Source: UBA7803 sp041686955 (lineage in GTDB: Bacteria > Pseudomonadota > Gammaproteobacteria > Pseudomonadales > Azotimanducaceae). Taken from it: a DNA stretch of 15,586 nucleotides. The stretch lies in the NCBI GenBank assembly GCA_041686955.1, contig JAWLCV010000088.1:1-15586 (forward strand). Direction: 5' to 3'. Position numbers and translations under genes: made by a program. Positions 7,552 through 14,798 of this stretch are shown piece after piece. Every line of letters starts with the position of its first letter. Within the stretch, counting starts at the first letter, position 1. A model generated the notes under the pieces. The model saw nothing but the letters and a program-made list of their open reading frames with translations. It searched no databases and had not been told where the DNA came from.

Positions 7552-7632
7552 GGCCGTCCAGGGCGAGGGATCATCCCGAGGATAGCTGCCCGGGGTGGGT
7601 GCCGCCAGGACCGAAGATTCGTCCGCCGTCGG

Positions 7633-7661
7633 CCGAACGATTGGCGGACGGGTGGCGCTTT
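7633..7661 (+). promoter_or_regulatory. candidate ECF-type promoter, copy 3 (before the second DVNG...LYR protein)
   Basis: CCGAACGA at 7633-7640, a 15-base spacer, then CGCTTT at 7656-7661, 40 bases before the ATG at 7702. The spacing is identical to copies 1 and 2. With copy 1 it also shares the bases TTG directly after the upstream block and TA at the end of the downstream block. Confidence 0.65.
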
Positions 7662-7701
7662 ACTGGAGAAGACACTGAACGACCTTACCGAGGAGCCCAT
7701 C

Positions 7702-8160
7702 ATGAAGATCGTCAGCCACATCGCCGCCCCTTTCGCCCTGTCCCTGTTCCTGTCCGCTGCCGGACTGGCCGCGCCTCCTGCGGCCCATGCAGATGGCGAG
7801 GCGTTCCTCGAACGTCTCGCCCACGCCATCGAGCAGGTGGCCGAACGCCGCCGCGCCATGCGCCAGGACGTGGGATATGGCCGGGGCTACGGCGAGGATC
7901 CTCGCAGCCTCGAGTTCGACGTCAATGGCAACTGGGTGATGGCGAACGGCAACGTCAACCGCATCCACCGCACCTACGACGGCCTTTACGTAACCCCGGT
8001 GGGGCGCGGCAACGGGGTCCACTATCTGGAGATTGGCCCTAACCTGTACCAGGACGCGGATCCGGGACGCTCGGGGACCTATCAGTTCATCGGTGAAGGC
8101 CAGGCGGTGTGGTCCAGCAACGACCGGCGCGATCTGACGATCATGCTCTATCGGCGCTAG
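7702..8160 (+). CDS. small secreted protein with DVNG...LYR domain (paralogue of 1622-2023)
   Basis: A 152-residue protein. GAGGAG at 7690-7695, six bases before the ATG, fixes the start; the frame is open further back through the kinase start. The signal peptide (IAAPFALSLFLSAAGLAAPPAAHA) should be cut near AHA-DG. There is no lipobox cysteine, so unlike its paralogue it is soluble in the periplasm or exported. A charged helix (FLERLAHAIEQVAERRRAM) and a short Gly/Tyr linker (GYGRGYGED) lead to the same ~80-residue domain, with DVNGNW, VNR, TYDG, VTPVGRG, EIGPNLYQDA, SGTY, AVW.SN and a final LYRR. Family unknown to me. The shared promoter motif and the position at the far end of the sigma-kinase block suggest the two paralogues are induced together. 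Confidence 0.85.
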   Translation: MKIVSHIAAPFALSLFLSAAGLAAPPAAHADGEAFLERLAHAIEQVAERRRAMRQDVGYGRGYGEDPRSLEFDVNGNWVMANGNVNRIHRTYDGLYVTPVGRGNGVHYLEIGPNLYQDADPGRSGTYQFIGEGQAVWSSNDRRDLTIMLYRR

Positions 8161-8240
8161 ACGAGGACCGCGAGGCCAGCAAGGTGAGGCGCTGGGCCAT
8201 CCGCGCCCTGGTGGAAGCGGCGAAGAAGCCCCACTGAATG

Positions 8241-8263
8241 GCCGGATGCCGTTGCATTCCGGC
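8241..8263 (+). terminator. possible hairpin downstream of the secreted protein gene
   Basis: GCCGGATGC and GCATTCCGGC pair with one bulged base around a CGTT loop. It lies about 80 bases after the stop at 8160 and before the next ribosome binding site. No clear T-tract follows, so it may be a weak terminator or nothing. Confidence 0.3.
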
Positions 8264-8308
8264 GCCGATGGGATTCTGATAGACCGACCTTCAACAGGAG
8301 TTTCGCTC

Positions 8309-8755
8309 ATGGCCAAGCTTCCCCGTCCCGAAGGTCATCACACCATCACTCCCGGCGTCGTGGTGCCTCATGCGTCCGAGGTCATCGCCTTCATGGAGTC
8401 CGCGTTCGGCGGCAAAGTCGTCGACAAGTACGACGGTCCGGATGGCACCATCGCCCACGCCGAGGTGATGATCGGCGATTCCGTGGTCATGCTCGGTGAA
8501 CCCATGCCGGGGATGAACCCCATGCCGACGAGCCTCACCTACTACGTCGACGACGGTCCCGCGGTGGACGCCACTTACCGGCGGGCGCTGGAGTGCGGCG
8601 CCACGTCGCAGAGCGAGCCGGCGGATCAGTTCTACGGGTATCGCTCGGCGAACGTCACCGACATGGGCGGCAACCGCTGGACCATCTGTGCCGTGGTCGA
8701 GGAGCTGACCCGGGAGGAGATCGAGCGACGCATGAGCGAGGCGATGCCGAGCTGA
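8309..8755 (+). CDS. VOC/glyoxalase-superfamily protein, PhnB-like
   Basis: A 148-residue cytoplasmic protein. AGGAG at 8296-8300 with eight bases to the ATG at 8309 sets the start; the upstream in-frame ATG at 8246 has no such site. The beta-alpha-beta-beta-beta fold of the VOC superfamily is readable twice: ITPGVVVPHASEVIAFMESAFGGKVV...IAHAEVMIGDSVVMLGE, then LTYYVDDGPAVDATYRRALECGA...YRSANVTDMGGNRWTI. The closing D.GGN.W.I is typical of PhnB/YdfG-like members. His50 and Glu52 are possible ligand or metal positions. Members of this group range from dioxygenases to resistance proteins and many have no known reaction, so the substrate is open. TTGCAT and TCTGAT, 17 bases apart at 8252-8280, are a weak possible sigma-70 promoter. 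Confidence 0.85.
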   Translation: MAKLPRPEGHHTITPGVVVPHASEVIAFMESAFGGKVVDKYDGPDGTIAHAEVMIGDSVVMLGEPMPGMNPMPTSLTYYVDDGPAVDATYRRALECGATSQSEPADQFYGYRSANVTDMGGNRWTICAVVEELTREEIERRMSEAMPS

Positions 8756-8819
8756 ACGGGGGGCCGGGCGGCGGTCCCGTCCGGCGCCTGGCCTCGCGCT
8801 TGAATCCTGCGGCCGGATG

Positions 8820-8857
8820 CATGAAGCTCCAACGATTCGACAAGGGGGAGCTTCATG
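8820..8857 (+). promoter_or_regulatory. 11-bp perfect inverted repeat covering the RBS and start codon of the MAPEG gene
   Basis: CATGAAGCTCC (8820-8830) and GGAGCTTCATG (8847-8857) pair perfectly around a 16-base loop. The second arm contains part of the GGGGGAG ribosome binding site and the whole ATG start at 8855. In RNA this would hide both; in DNA it could be an operator palindrome. Which of these applies cannot be told from the sequence. Confidence 0.5.
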
Positions 8858-9268
8858 GAATCCGGCATGATCGCACCGGTCCTCGGCCTGGTGGCGTGGA
8901 CCTTCGTGATGTGGGTCTGGATGTACGCCACCCGCATTCCCGCCATGCGCGAGGCGCAAGTGGACGTGGCCGAGCTGTCGCGTACCGGCGCCAAGCTGTC
9001 GCTGCCGCCCGAGGTGGAGCGGGTGGCGGACAACTACAACCATCTGCACGAGCAGCCCACCATCTTCTACGCCGTGGCCCTGGCGGCGCAGTTCGCCGGC
9101 GCGGCGGATCCGCTCAGCGTGGGGCTGGCCTGGGGTTACGTGGCCCTGCGGGTGGTGCACTCGCTGATTCAGGCCACCGTAAACGTGATCCCGCTTCGCT
9201 TCGGGGTGTTCGTGCTCGGCAGCGTGGTGCTGCTGGCGCTGCTGGTGAGGACGGTGCTGGCGCTGTGA
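8855..9268 (+). CDS. MAPEG-family integral membrane protein
   Basis: A 137-residue inner-membrane protein with four hydrophobic helices, roughly at 5-27, 68-84, 87-107 and 115-136. The loop sequence RVADNYNHLHEQPTIFYAVAL matches the conserved N..H..E.P.IFYA block of MAPEG proteins, whose eukaryotic members act on eicosanoids and glutathione conjugates; most bacterial members have no assigned reaction. The length is normal for the family. GGGGGAG at 8844-8850, four bases before the ATG, gives a strong ribosome binding site that is however locked in an 11-bp inverted repeat. The MFS exporter starts 10 bases after its stop, so the two are probably co-transcribed. Confidence 0.87.
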   Translation: MESGMIAPVLGLVAWTFVMWVWMYATRIPAMREAQVDVAELSRTGAKLSLPPEVERVADNYNHLHEQPTIFYAVALAAQFAGAADPLSVGLAWGYVALRVVHSLIQATVNVIPLRFGVFVLGSVVLLALLVRTVLAL

Positions 9269-9278
9269 GCCGGCTCCG

Positions 9279-10544
9279 TTGACCGCACCGGGCAACGACA
9301 CCGCCGGGCCCCGCGTCAGCGGCCGGTCCCGGCCCTGGGGCGCGTTTCTGTACCGGGATTACCGGTACCTGTGGGCAGCCATGATGACCGCCACCATCGT
9401 CATGTGGCTGCGCATTCTGGCGACCGCCCAATGGCTGCTGGACGAGACCGGTTCCGCCGTGCTGGTGGGCTTCATCGGCGTCGTGCAGCTCGTCATGCAG
9501 GTTCCGGCGCTGCTGTGGGGCGGCACCCTGGCGGACCGCATCGACCGCAAGCGGCTCATGGCCCTGGCGAACGGCACCAGTTGCCTGGTGATGCTGACGC
9601 TGGGGCTGCTGGACGCCGGCGCGCTCCTGACGCCCTGGATGGTATTCGTCGCCATCGCGCTCACCTCCGCGTCGCAGATGCTGGCCAACCCGGCCCGCTC
9701 CGCCATGGTGCCCATCGTCGTGCCCGCGAAGGATCTGATGCTGGCGGTGTCCACCGACACCGCATCACAGAACGCGGCGGCCATCGCCGGCCCGCTGCTC
9801 TTCGCCCTGGTGGCCGCGACCCTGGGACTCGGGGCGGCGTTCTTCACCGCGGCCGGGGTCGCCCTGCTGGCGACCCTCGTCCCCCAGCTGATCCGCGCGC
9901 CGGGCCGCGCCGTCGGACACGACGACGAAGCTCCCCGCTCCACGCTGCACCAGACCTGGGAAGGTCTGCGCTACGTGTCGAAGCACCCCATCCTGCCGGG
10001 ACTGTTTCTCCTCGACACCGGCATCACCGTGGCCTCCTTCTACCGCGAGATCCTGCCGGTGCTGGCCCTGGGACTGTTCGCCGGGGGCGCCAGTGCCACC
10101 GGCCTGCTGGGCGCGGCCAACTCTGCGGGCGCCATCGCCGGCTCGTTCCTGGCGCTGTTCCTGGTGGGCTACCGGGCCAAGGGCATGCTGGTGCTGTACG
10201 CGTCGCTGGCCTACGGCTTCGTGCTGTTCGGCTTCGGCACGGCCGGGAGCTTGTGGATGGGTCTGGTCATGATCGCGCTGCTCGGCGCGGCGGATGCGGT
10301 GACCGTGGCGGTACGCCAGACCACGGTGATGATCACCACCCCCGACCACATGCGCGGCCGGGCCTTCGCGCTCATGATCCTGGCGGCTCAGACCGCCAAC
10401 AACGTGGGCACCATCTGGGTCGGCGCCTGGGCCGGCGCCATCGGCGCCGGCAACACCATGGTGCTCGGCGGAGTGATCTCCGTGGTGGCGACCCTCCTGA
10501 TCTGGCGCCTGTGGCGGCCGATCCGCGACTTCCGCTCGGAGTGA
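9279..10544 (+). CDS. MFS transporter, EntS/MFS_3-like exporter
   Basis: A 421-residue transporter with about 12 transmembrane helices in two halves, separated by a charged central loop (RAPGRAVGHDDEAPRSTLHQTWEGLRYV, ~207-234). The loop after helix 2 carries the MFS motif A variant G-G-T-L-A-D-R-I-D-R-K-R-L (81-93). FLYRDYRYLW at the N-terminus and the PARSAMVPIVVPAKDL stretch resemble the EntS/MFS_3 group, which exports small molecules such as siderophores or drugs; the substrate here is unknown. TTG at 9279 is taken as the start because an in-frame stop at 9246 and the lack of other starts leave no alternative before the first helix. It has no obvious ribosome binding site and may be translated by coupling to the MAPEG gene just upstream. 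Confidence 0.9.
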   Translation: MTAPGNDTAGPRVSGRSRPWGAFLYRDYRYLWAAMMTATIVMWLRILATAQWLLDETGSAVLVGFIGVVQLVMQVPALLWGGTLADRIDRKRLMALANGTSCLVMLTLGLLDAGALLTPWMVFVAIALTSASQMLANPARSAMVPIVVPAKDLMLAVSTDTASQNAAAIAGPLLFALVAATLGLGAAFFTAAGVALLATLVPQLIRAPGRAVGHDDEAPRSTLHQTWEGLRYVSKHPILPGLFLLDTGITVASFYREILPVLALGLFAGGASATGLLGAANSAGAIAGSFLALFLVGYRAKGMLVLYASLAYGFVLFGFGTAGSLWMGLVMIALLGAADAVTVAVRQTTVMITTPDHMRGRAFALMILAAQTANNVGTIWVGAWAGAIGAGNTMVLGGVISVVATLLIWRLWRPIRDFRSE

Positions 10545-10566
10545 AGCCGCGGCGAACCGGGCGGCT
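10545..10566. terminator. weak hairpin between convergent MFS and SDR genes
   Basis: AGCCGC (10545-10550) and GCGGCT (10561-10566) form a 6-bp stem with a 10-base loop in the 25-base gap between two convergent genes. There is no T-tract. The position is what suggests a terminator. Confidence 0.3.
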
Positions 10567-10569
10567 GTG

Positions 10570-11352
10570 TCAGGCGCTGAGCCCGGCGTCGATGACCAGC
10601 TCGGAGCCGGTGATGTAGGCCGACTCGTCGCTGGCCAGGAACAGCACCCCGTTGGCGATGTCGGTGGGCTGCCCCAGCACCCCCGTGGGCACCCGCATCT
10701 GTGCCATGGCGTCCACGTCCACGGCATTGGCTCCGTCGCCGAGAGCGCCGGTGGCCACCTTGGTCCAGATGGGGGTGTCGATGATGCCCGGGTGCACGGA
10801 GTTCACCCGGACGTTCCAGCGTGCCTGCGCGCATTCCAGGGCCACACCCTTGGTGAGCAGGCGCACCCCGCCCTTGGTGGCGTTGTAGCCGGCGAGCAGC
10901 GGGCTGCCCCTCAAGCCGGCCACGGACGACATGTTGATGATGGAGCCGCCGCCGGAGTCGCGCATCAGCGGAATGCCGTGCTTGAGCCCGAGGAACACGC
11001 CGTCCAGGTTGATGGCCGTTTGACGCCGCCAGTCCGCGAGGGACATCTCCACGATGCTGGCGCCGATCCCGATGCCGGCGTTGTTCACCAGCACGTCCAG
11101 GCGCCCGTGACCGGCGCGGACGGCGGCCATGACCTCGATCCAGGCCTCCTCCGACGTGACGTCGTGGTGCAGGTATTCGGCCGTGCCGCCGGCCTCGCCG
11201 ATCGCCGCCACCACCTCGGCTCCCATGCCGTCCTGGATGTCCGTGATCACCACCCGGGCGCCTTCCTGTCCCAGCCGCACTGCGCACGCGCGCCCGATGC
11301 CGCTCGCACCCCCGGTAATGAGCGCCACTTTGCCTTCGACTCGACCCGCCAT
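10570..11352 (-). CDS. short-chain dehydrogenase/reductase (classical SDR)
   Basis: A 260-residue Rossmann-fold oxidoreductase of normal family length. The cofactor motif T-G-G-A-S-G-I-G is at 13-20; Asp38 at the end of the second strand (VVITDIQ) favours NAD over NADP. NNAG is at 90-93, and the catalytic set is Ser143, Tyr156 and Lys160 (YNATK), with Asn115 likely completing it. PGIIDTP at 188-194 and the C-terminal ITGSELVIDAG are standard for the group. It would oxidise or reduce a hydroxyl/keto group on an unidentified substrate in the cytoplasm. GAGGAG six bases upstream (11359-11364) supports the ATG at 11352. It follows the CaiB/BaiF gene on the same strand with a 58-base gap, suggesting one operon and a shared CoA-linked degradation route. 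Confidence 0.93.
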   Translation of the reverse strand: MAGRVEGKVALITGGASGIGRACAVRLGQEGARVVITDIQDGMGAEVVAAIGEAGGTAEYLHHDVTSEEAWIEVMAAVRAGHGRLDVLVNNAGIGIGASIVEMSLADWRRQTAINLDGVFLGLKHGIPLMRDSGGGSIINMSSVAGLRGSPLLAGYNATKGGVRLLTKGVALECAQARWNVRVNSVHPGIIDTPIWTKVATGALGDGANAVDVDAMAQMRVPTGVLGQPTDIANGVLFLASDESAYITGSELVIDAGLSA

Positions 11353-11410
11353 GGGAGACTCCTCATTTCGACGCCGGCAAGATTACCCCAGTCGGGGCCC
11401 TCGGCGCTTC

Positions 11411-12658
11411 TCAGATGACGCCCTCGTCGCGCAGCTCGGCAATCTCGTCGGGGCGGTAGCCGAGCTCATGGAGGATTTCCTCGGAGTGCTCGCCCAGCTC
11501 CGGTGCCCGGGTGGGGGTAACCTGAGGCGCGCTGGAGACCCGCACGGGATGGTTGATCAACAGGGGCATGCCGACGGTCTCCTGCGCCGGGACCGCCATG
11601 CGGTTTTCCAGCACCTGGGGATCCGTCGAGGTTTCCTCCACGGTCGCCACCCGGTTGACCGGCACCCCCAGCTCGGCGAACACCGCGAGCCATTCGTCCG
11701 AGGATCGCCGGGCGACGAGATCCTGGATCAGCGCGCCGAGCTCGGCCCGGTTCTCGAGCATGAGCTCCGGGGTCGCGAAGCGTTCGTCGGTCAGCAGGTG
11801 CAGGGCATCCAGGCCCGTGAAGGTGAGGGACATGAGCTCCTCGGTGCGCACCATGTTGAACTGAAGCCAGCGTCCATCGGCGGCCCGGTAGACGCGCATG
11901 AACGGCGTGGGCACCCGGTTCACCTCCCGGTACTTCGCCATGTCGGCGCTGGCCATGGCGCCCTGGGCGATGCACGACGCCGACCACAGGCCGTTGGCGA
12001 GCAGCGACGTCTGCACGTGAGCCCCTTCGCCGGTCTTCTCGCGCTGCAGCAGGGCGGTGACGATGCCGGCGTATACGGCGACGGCCGTGGGGTGATCCCC
12101 CATGCCCGGCAGTCCCTGAGTGGGAACGGTGTCCGGCTCACGCATCAGCTCCATCAGACCGCTGCGGGCCCAGTAGGCGAGCTGGTCGAAGCCCTTGCGG
12201 CCGCGCTCCGGACCCGCTTCGCCGTAGGCCGTGAGCGAGGCGTAGATCATCCGCGGATTCAGCGGCCGCAGATCCTCGTAGTTCAGCCCGAGAGCATCGC
12301 GCACCGGCAGCGGGTGGTTGGTGATGAACACGTCGCAGTCCGCGACCAGCCGGTGCAGCACGTTCATCCCTCGAGGGTCCTTGAGGTTCAGGGTCAGGCT
12401 GCGTTTGTTGCGGCCGTCCATCTGCCACAGGTAGCCCACCGGTGCGTCGGGAGGGGTCGTGGCGATGTTGGAGAGCATCCTCAGCATGTCGCCGTCGCCG
12501 GGGGTTTCGATCTTGATGACGTCCGCCCCGAAGTCGGCGAGCATCATGGCGGCCGCGGGACCGGCGATCACCGCCGAAACGTCCAGCACTTTCAGGTCGG
12601 AGAACACGTAGGGTCGAGTTTCGGCCATGGGATCCGCAGTTCGTGGTGGTGGGCTCAT
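11411..12658 (-). CDS. CaiB/BaiF family CoA-transferase (type III)
   Basis: A 415-residue enzyme that moves CoA between carboxylic acids. Family marks in order: LKVLDVSAVIAGPAAAMMLADFGADVIKIE at 22-51, NKRSLTLNLKDPRG at 84-97, then GFDQLAYWARSGLM with Asp158, the expected catalytic aspartate that forms the acyl-anhydride. Further on come GMGDHPTAVAVYAGIVTALLQREKTGEG at 185-212 and a C-terminal half with LGVPVNRV and LGEHSEEIL. The length is typical. Two starts are possible: ATG at 12658, or ATG at 12628 (residue 11, MAETRPY), which is closer to the usual family N-terminus; neither has a good ribosome binding site. The SDR gene follows, so the pair probably handles a CoA-activated carboxylic acid such as a terpene, bile-acid or carnitine-like compound; the actual substrate is unknown. 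Confidence 0.93.
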   Translation of the reverse strand: MSPPPRTADPMAETRPYVFSDLKVLDVSAVIAGPAAAMMLADFGADVIKIETPGDGDMLRMLSNIATTPPDAPVGYLWQMDGRNKRSLTLNLKDPRGMNVLHRLVADCDVFITNHPLPVRDALGLNYEDLRPLNPRMIYASLTAYGEAGPERGRKGFDQLAYWARSGLMELMREPDTVPTQGLPGMGDHPTAVAVYAGIVTALLQREKTGEGAHVQTSLLANGLWSASCIAQGAMASADMAKYREVNRVPTPFMRVYRAADGRWLQFNMVRTEELMSLTFTGLDALHLLTDERFATPELMLENRAELGALIQDLVARRSSDEWLAVFAELGVPVNRVATVEETSTDPQVLENRMAVPAQETVGMPLLINHPVRVSSAPQVTPTRAPELGEHSEEILHELGYRPDEIAELRDEGVI

Positions 12659-12779
12659 TCAGCCATCCGCGGGCGCCGCTGTCGACGTGCCAGGCGGTGC
12701 GCCGGCCGCCCCGGCGCGGGCTATGCCGCCGGGGTCGCGGCCGGTAGAGTGGCGGCGAAGAGCGGAGTGGGGGTGCTTC

Positions 12780-14744
12780 ATGATCGGGGAAAGCCCTGGC
12801 GTTCGAGGCGCCGCCGGCGCCCTGGCGGTTGCCCTTTCGGCATCGGCGGCGGTTGCCGGCAATGCGACGGATGACACGCAATGGCCCGCCTACGGCAACG
12901 ATCCCGGCGGCCGCCGCTACGCCGAGGTGGCGCAGATCACGCCGCGCAACGTCGGCGAGCTCGAAATCGCCTGGACCTACCGCACCGGGGATCGGGGCGA
13001 GGGCATTCCCAGCCGGCACCGCATGGCCTTCGAGGCCACCCCCATCCTGCTCGACGGCGTTCTGTACTTCAGCACGCCCTACGATCAGGTGCACGCCATC
13101 GACGCCGCCACCGGCCAGCCCCTGTGGCGCTACGACCCGGAGCTGCCCCGCGACCGCCACTACGACGAGAACACCTCCCGGGGCGTGAGCGCCTGGCGCG
13201 ATCCGCTCGCTTCCCCGGACAGCGCCTGCGCTCTGCGCATCGTCGTCGGGACGCTGGATGCCCGCCTCATCGCGCTGGATGCCGGCACCGGCAAGCCGTG
13301 CGACGGCTTCGGTGATGGCGGCACCGTGGAACTGAACACCGGAACCCGGCCGCGGGACGCGGGCAGCTACGTGGTCACCTCGCCGCCGGTGGTCTGGCGC
13401 GATCGGCTCATCACCGGCTCGGCGGTGGGGGACAACCGGGCCGTGGACGTGGAGCTCGGCATCGTCCGCGCCTTCGACGCCCGAACGGGCGAGCTCGTGT
13501 GGTCGTGGGATCCCATTCCGCGCACGCCGGAGGATGCGCATTTCGCCGAATGGAGCGAGGCCGGCGCCCGCGCCACCGGCGCCGCGAACGCCTGGTCCGT
13601 GCTCTCCGTGGACGAGGCCCGGGGACTGGTGTTCGTCCCCACCGGGTCCGCGAGCCCCGACTATTACGGCGGCGAACGCCCCGGCGACAATCGCCATGCC
13701 AATTCCCTGGTGGCGCTGCGTGCGGAGACCGGCCGGGTGGTCTGGGCCCGGCAGCTCGTGCACCACGACGTCTGGGACTACGACGTGCCGGCGCAGCCCG
13801 TGCTGCTGGAGCTGCAGCGCGGCGGCGCCACCGTGCCCGCGGTGGTGCAGGCGACCAAGACCGGCATGCTCTACGTGTTCCACCGCGAGACCGGCGAGCC
13901 GCTGTTCGACATCGAGGAGCGACCGGTGCCCCAGGGCGGCGTGCCCGGTGAGGTGCTCTCGCCGACCCAGCCGTTCTCGACCCTGCCGCCCCTGGTGCCC
14001 CACGGGCCGCTCACGGCCGACGACGCCTGGGGGCTCACCTTCTGGGATCGCGGCCGCTGCGCCGAGCGGATCGCCCGCCACCGGTCGGAGGGCATCTTCA
14101 CCCCGCCATCCACGGAGGGAACCATCGCCTCGCCCGGCAACGCGGGCGGCGCCAACTGGGGCAGCGTGTCGGTGGACCCGGTGCGCCAGCTCGTGATGGT
14201 CAACTCCAACCGGCTGCCGTTCGTGGTGCAGCTCATCGAGCGCCAGCGGTTCGAGGAGTTGCGGGAGTCCGGCGCCCATCCCGACTCGGAGTTCGCCCGG
14301 CAGACCGGCACGCCGTACGGCATGCGCCGGGAGTTGCTCACCTCGCCCTTGGGCATTCCCTGCACCGCTCCGCCCTGGAGCACCCTGGCGGCGGTGAACC
14401 TCCGTACCGGAATGCTGGAATGGGAAGTGCCCCTCGGCACCACCCGGGACATCGCCCCCTGGCCGTTCTGGTACATCGACGGCGTCCCCGCCATCGGCGG
14501 TTCGGTGGTGACGTCTGGGGGGCTGGTGTTCATCGGCGCCGCCGCGGACGACTATCTTCGCGCCTTCGACGTCACCAGCGGGGCCGAGCTCTGGCGCGGC
14601 CGGCTGCCGGCGGGCGGTCAGGCCACGCCCATGACGTACCTTCGAGGCGGCCGCCAGTTCGTGGTCATCGCCGCCGGCGGCCACCGAGGCGCCGGCACCA
14701 CCCCCGGAGATTACCTGGTGGCGTTCGCCCTGCCCGACGATTAG
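12780..14744 (+). CDS. periplasmic PQQ-dependent dehydrogenase (glucose-dehydrogenase-like propeller)
   Basis: A 654-residue quinoprotein. A signal peptide (GAAGALAVALSASAAVAG, cleavage near residue 26) sends it to the periplasm. The chain is one eight-bladed propeller: W-P-A-Y-G-N-D at 35-41, repeated D..TG...W units (IDAATGQPLWRYD; FDARTGELVWSWD; LRAETGRVVWARQ; FDVTSGAELWRGR), and the block HHDVWDYDVPAQPVL from 328, which is characteristic of the membrane-type glucose dehydrogenase group rather than methanol dehydrogenase. There is no CxxCH haem site and no N-terminal membrane anchor domain, so electrons must leave through a separate partner that is not encoded here. The substrate (sugar, alcohol or other polyol) is not determined. 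ATG at 12780 is chosen because it begins the signal peptide; the frame is open another 51 codons upstream into the divergent CaiB gene. PQQ synthesis genes are not in the window. Confidence 0.88.
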   Translation: MIGESPGVRGAAGALAVALSASAAVAGNATDDTQWPAYGNDPGGRRYAEVAQITPRNVGELEIAWTYRTGDRGEGIPSRHRMAFEATPILLDGVLYFSTPYDQVHAIDAATGQPLWRYDPELPRDRHYDENTSRGVSAWRDPLASPDSACALRIVVGTLDARLIALDAGTGKPCDGFGDGGTVELNTGTRPRDAGSYVVTSPPVVWRDRLITGSAVGDNRAVDVELGIVRAFDARTGELVWSWDPIPRTPEDAHFAEWSEAGARATGAANAWSVLSVDEARGLVFVPTGSASPDYYGGERPGDNRHANSLVALRAETGRVVWARQLVHHDVWDYDVPAQPVLLELQRGGATVPAVVQATKTGMLYVFHRETGEPLFDIEERPVPQGGVPGEVLSPTQPFSTLPPLVPHGPLTADDAWGLTFWDRGRCAERIARHRSEGIFTPPSTEGTIASPGNAGGANWGSVSVDPVRQLVMVNSNRLPFVVQLIERQRFEELRESGAHPDSEFARQTGTPYGMRRELLTSPLGIPCTAPPWSTLAAVNLRTGMLEWEVPLGTTRDIAPWPFWYIDGVPAIGGSVVTSGGLVFIGAAADDYLRAFDVTSGAELWRGRLPAGGQATPMTYLRGGRQFVVIAAGGHRGAGTTPGDYLVAFALPDD

Positions 14745-14798
14745 CTGGCATGGGGCTTGCTCCATCCGGGTTGGTCTCAAACGACGAAGGAGGACCGG

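Noticed and set aside
11129..12874. A 581-codon plus-strand frame opposite the CaiB/BaiF gene
   Set aside because: It is antisense to a well-supported enzyme and its composition is typical of a GC-rich shadow frame.
13480..13500. A CCGAACG-like string inside the PQQ dehydrogenase gene
   Set aside because: It lies within coding sequence, differs in the last base and has no CGCTYT block at the right distance.
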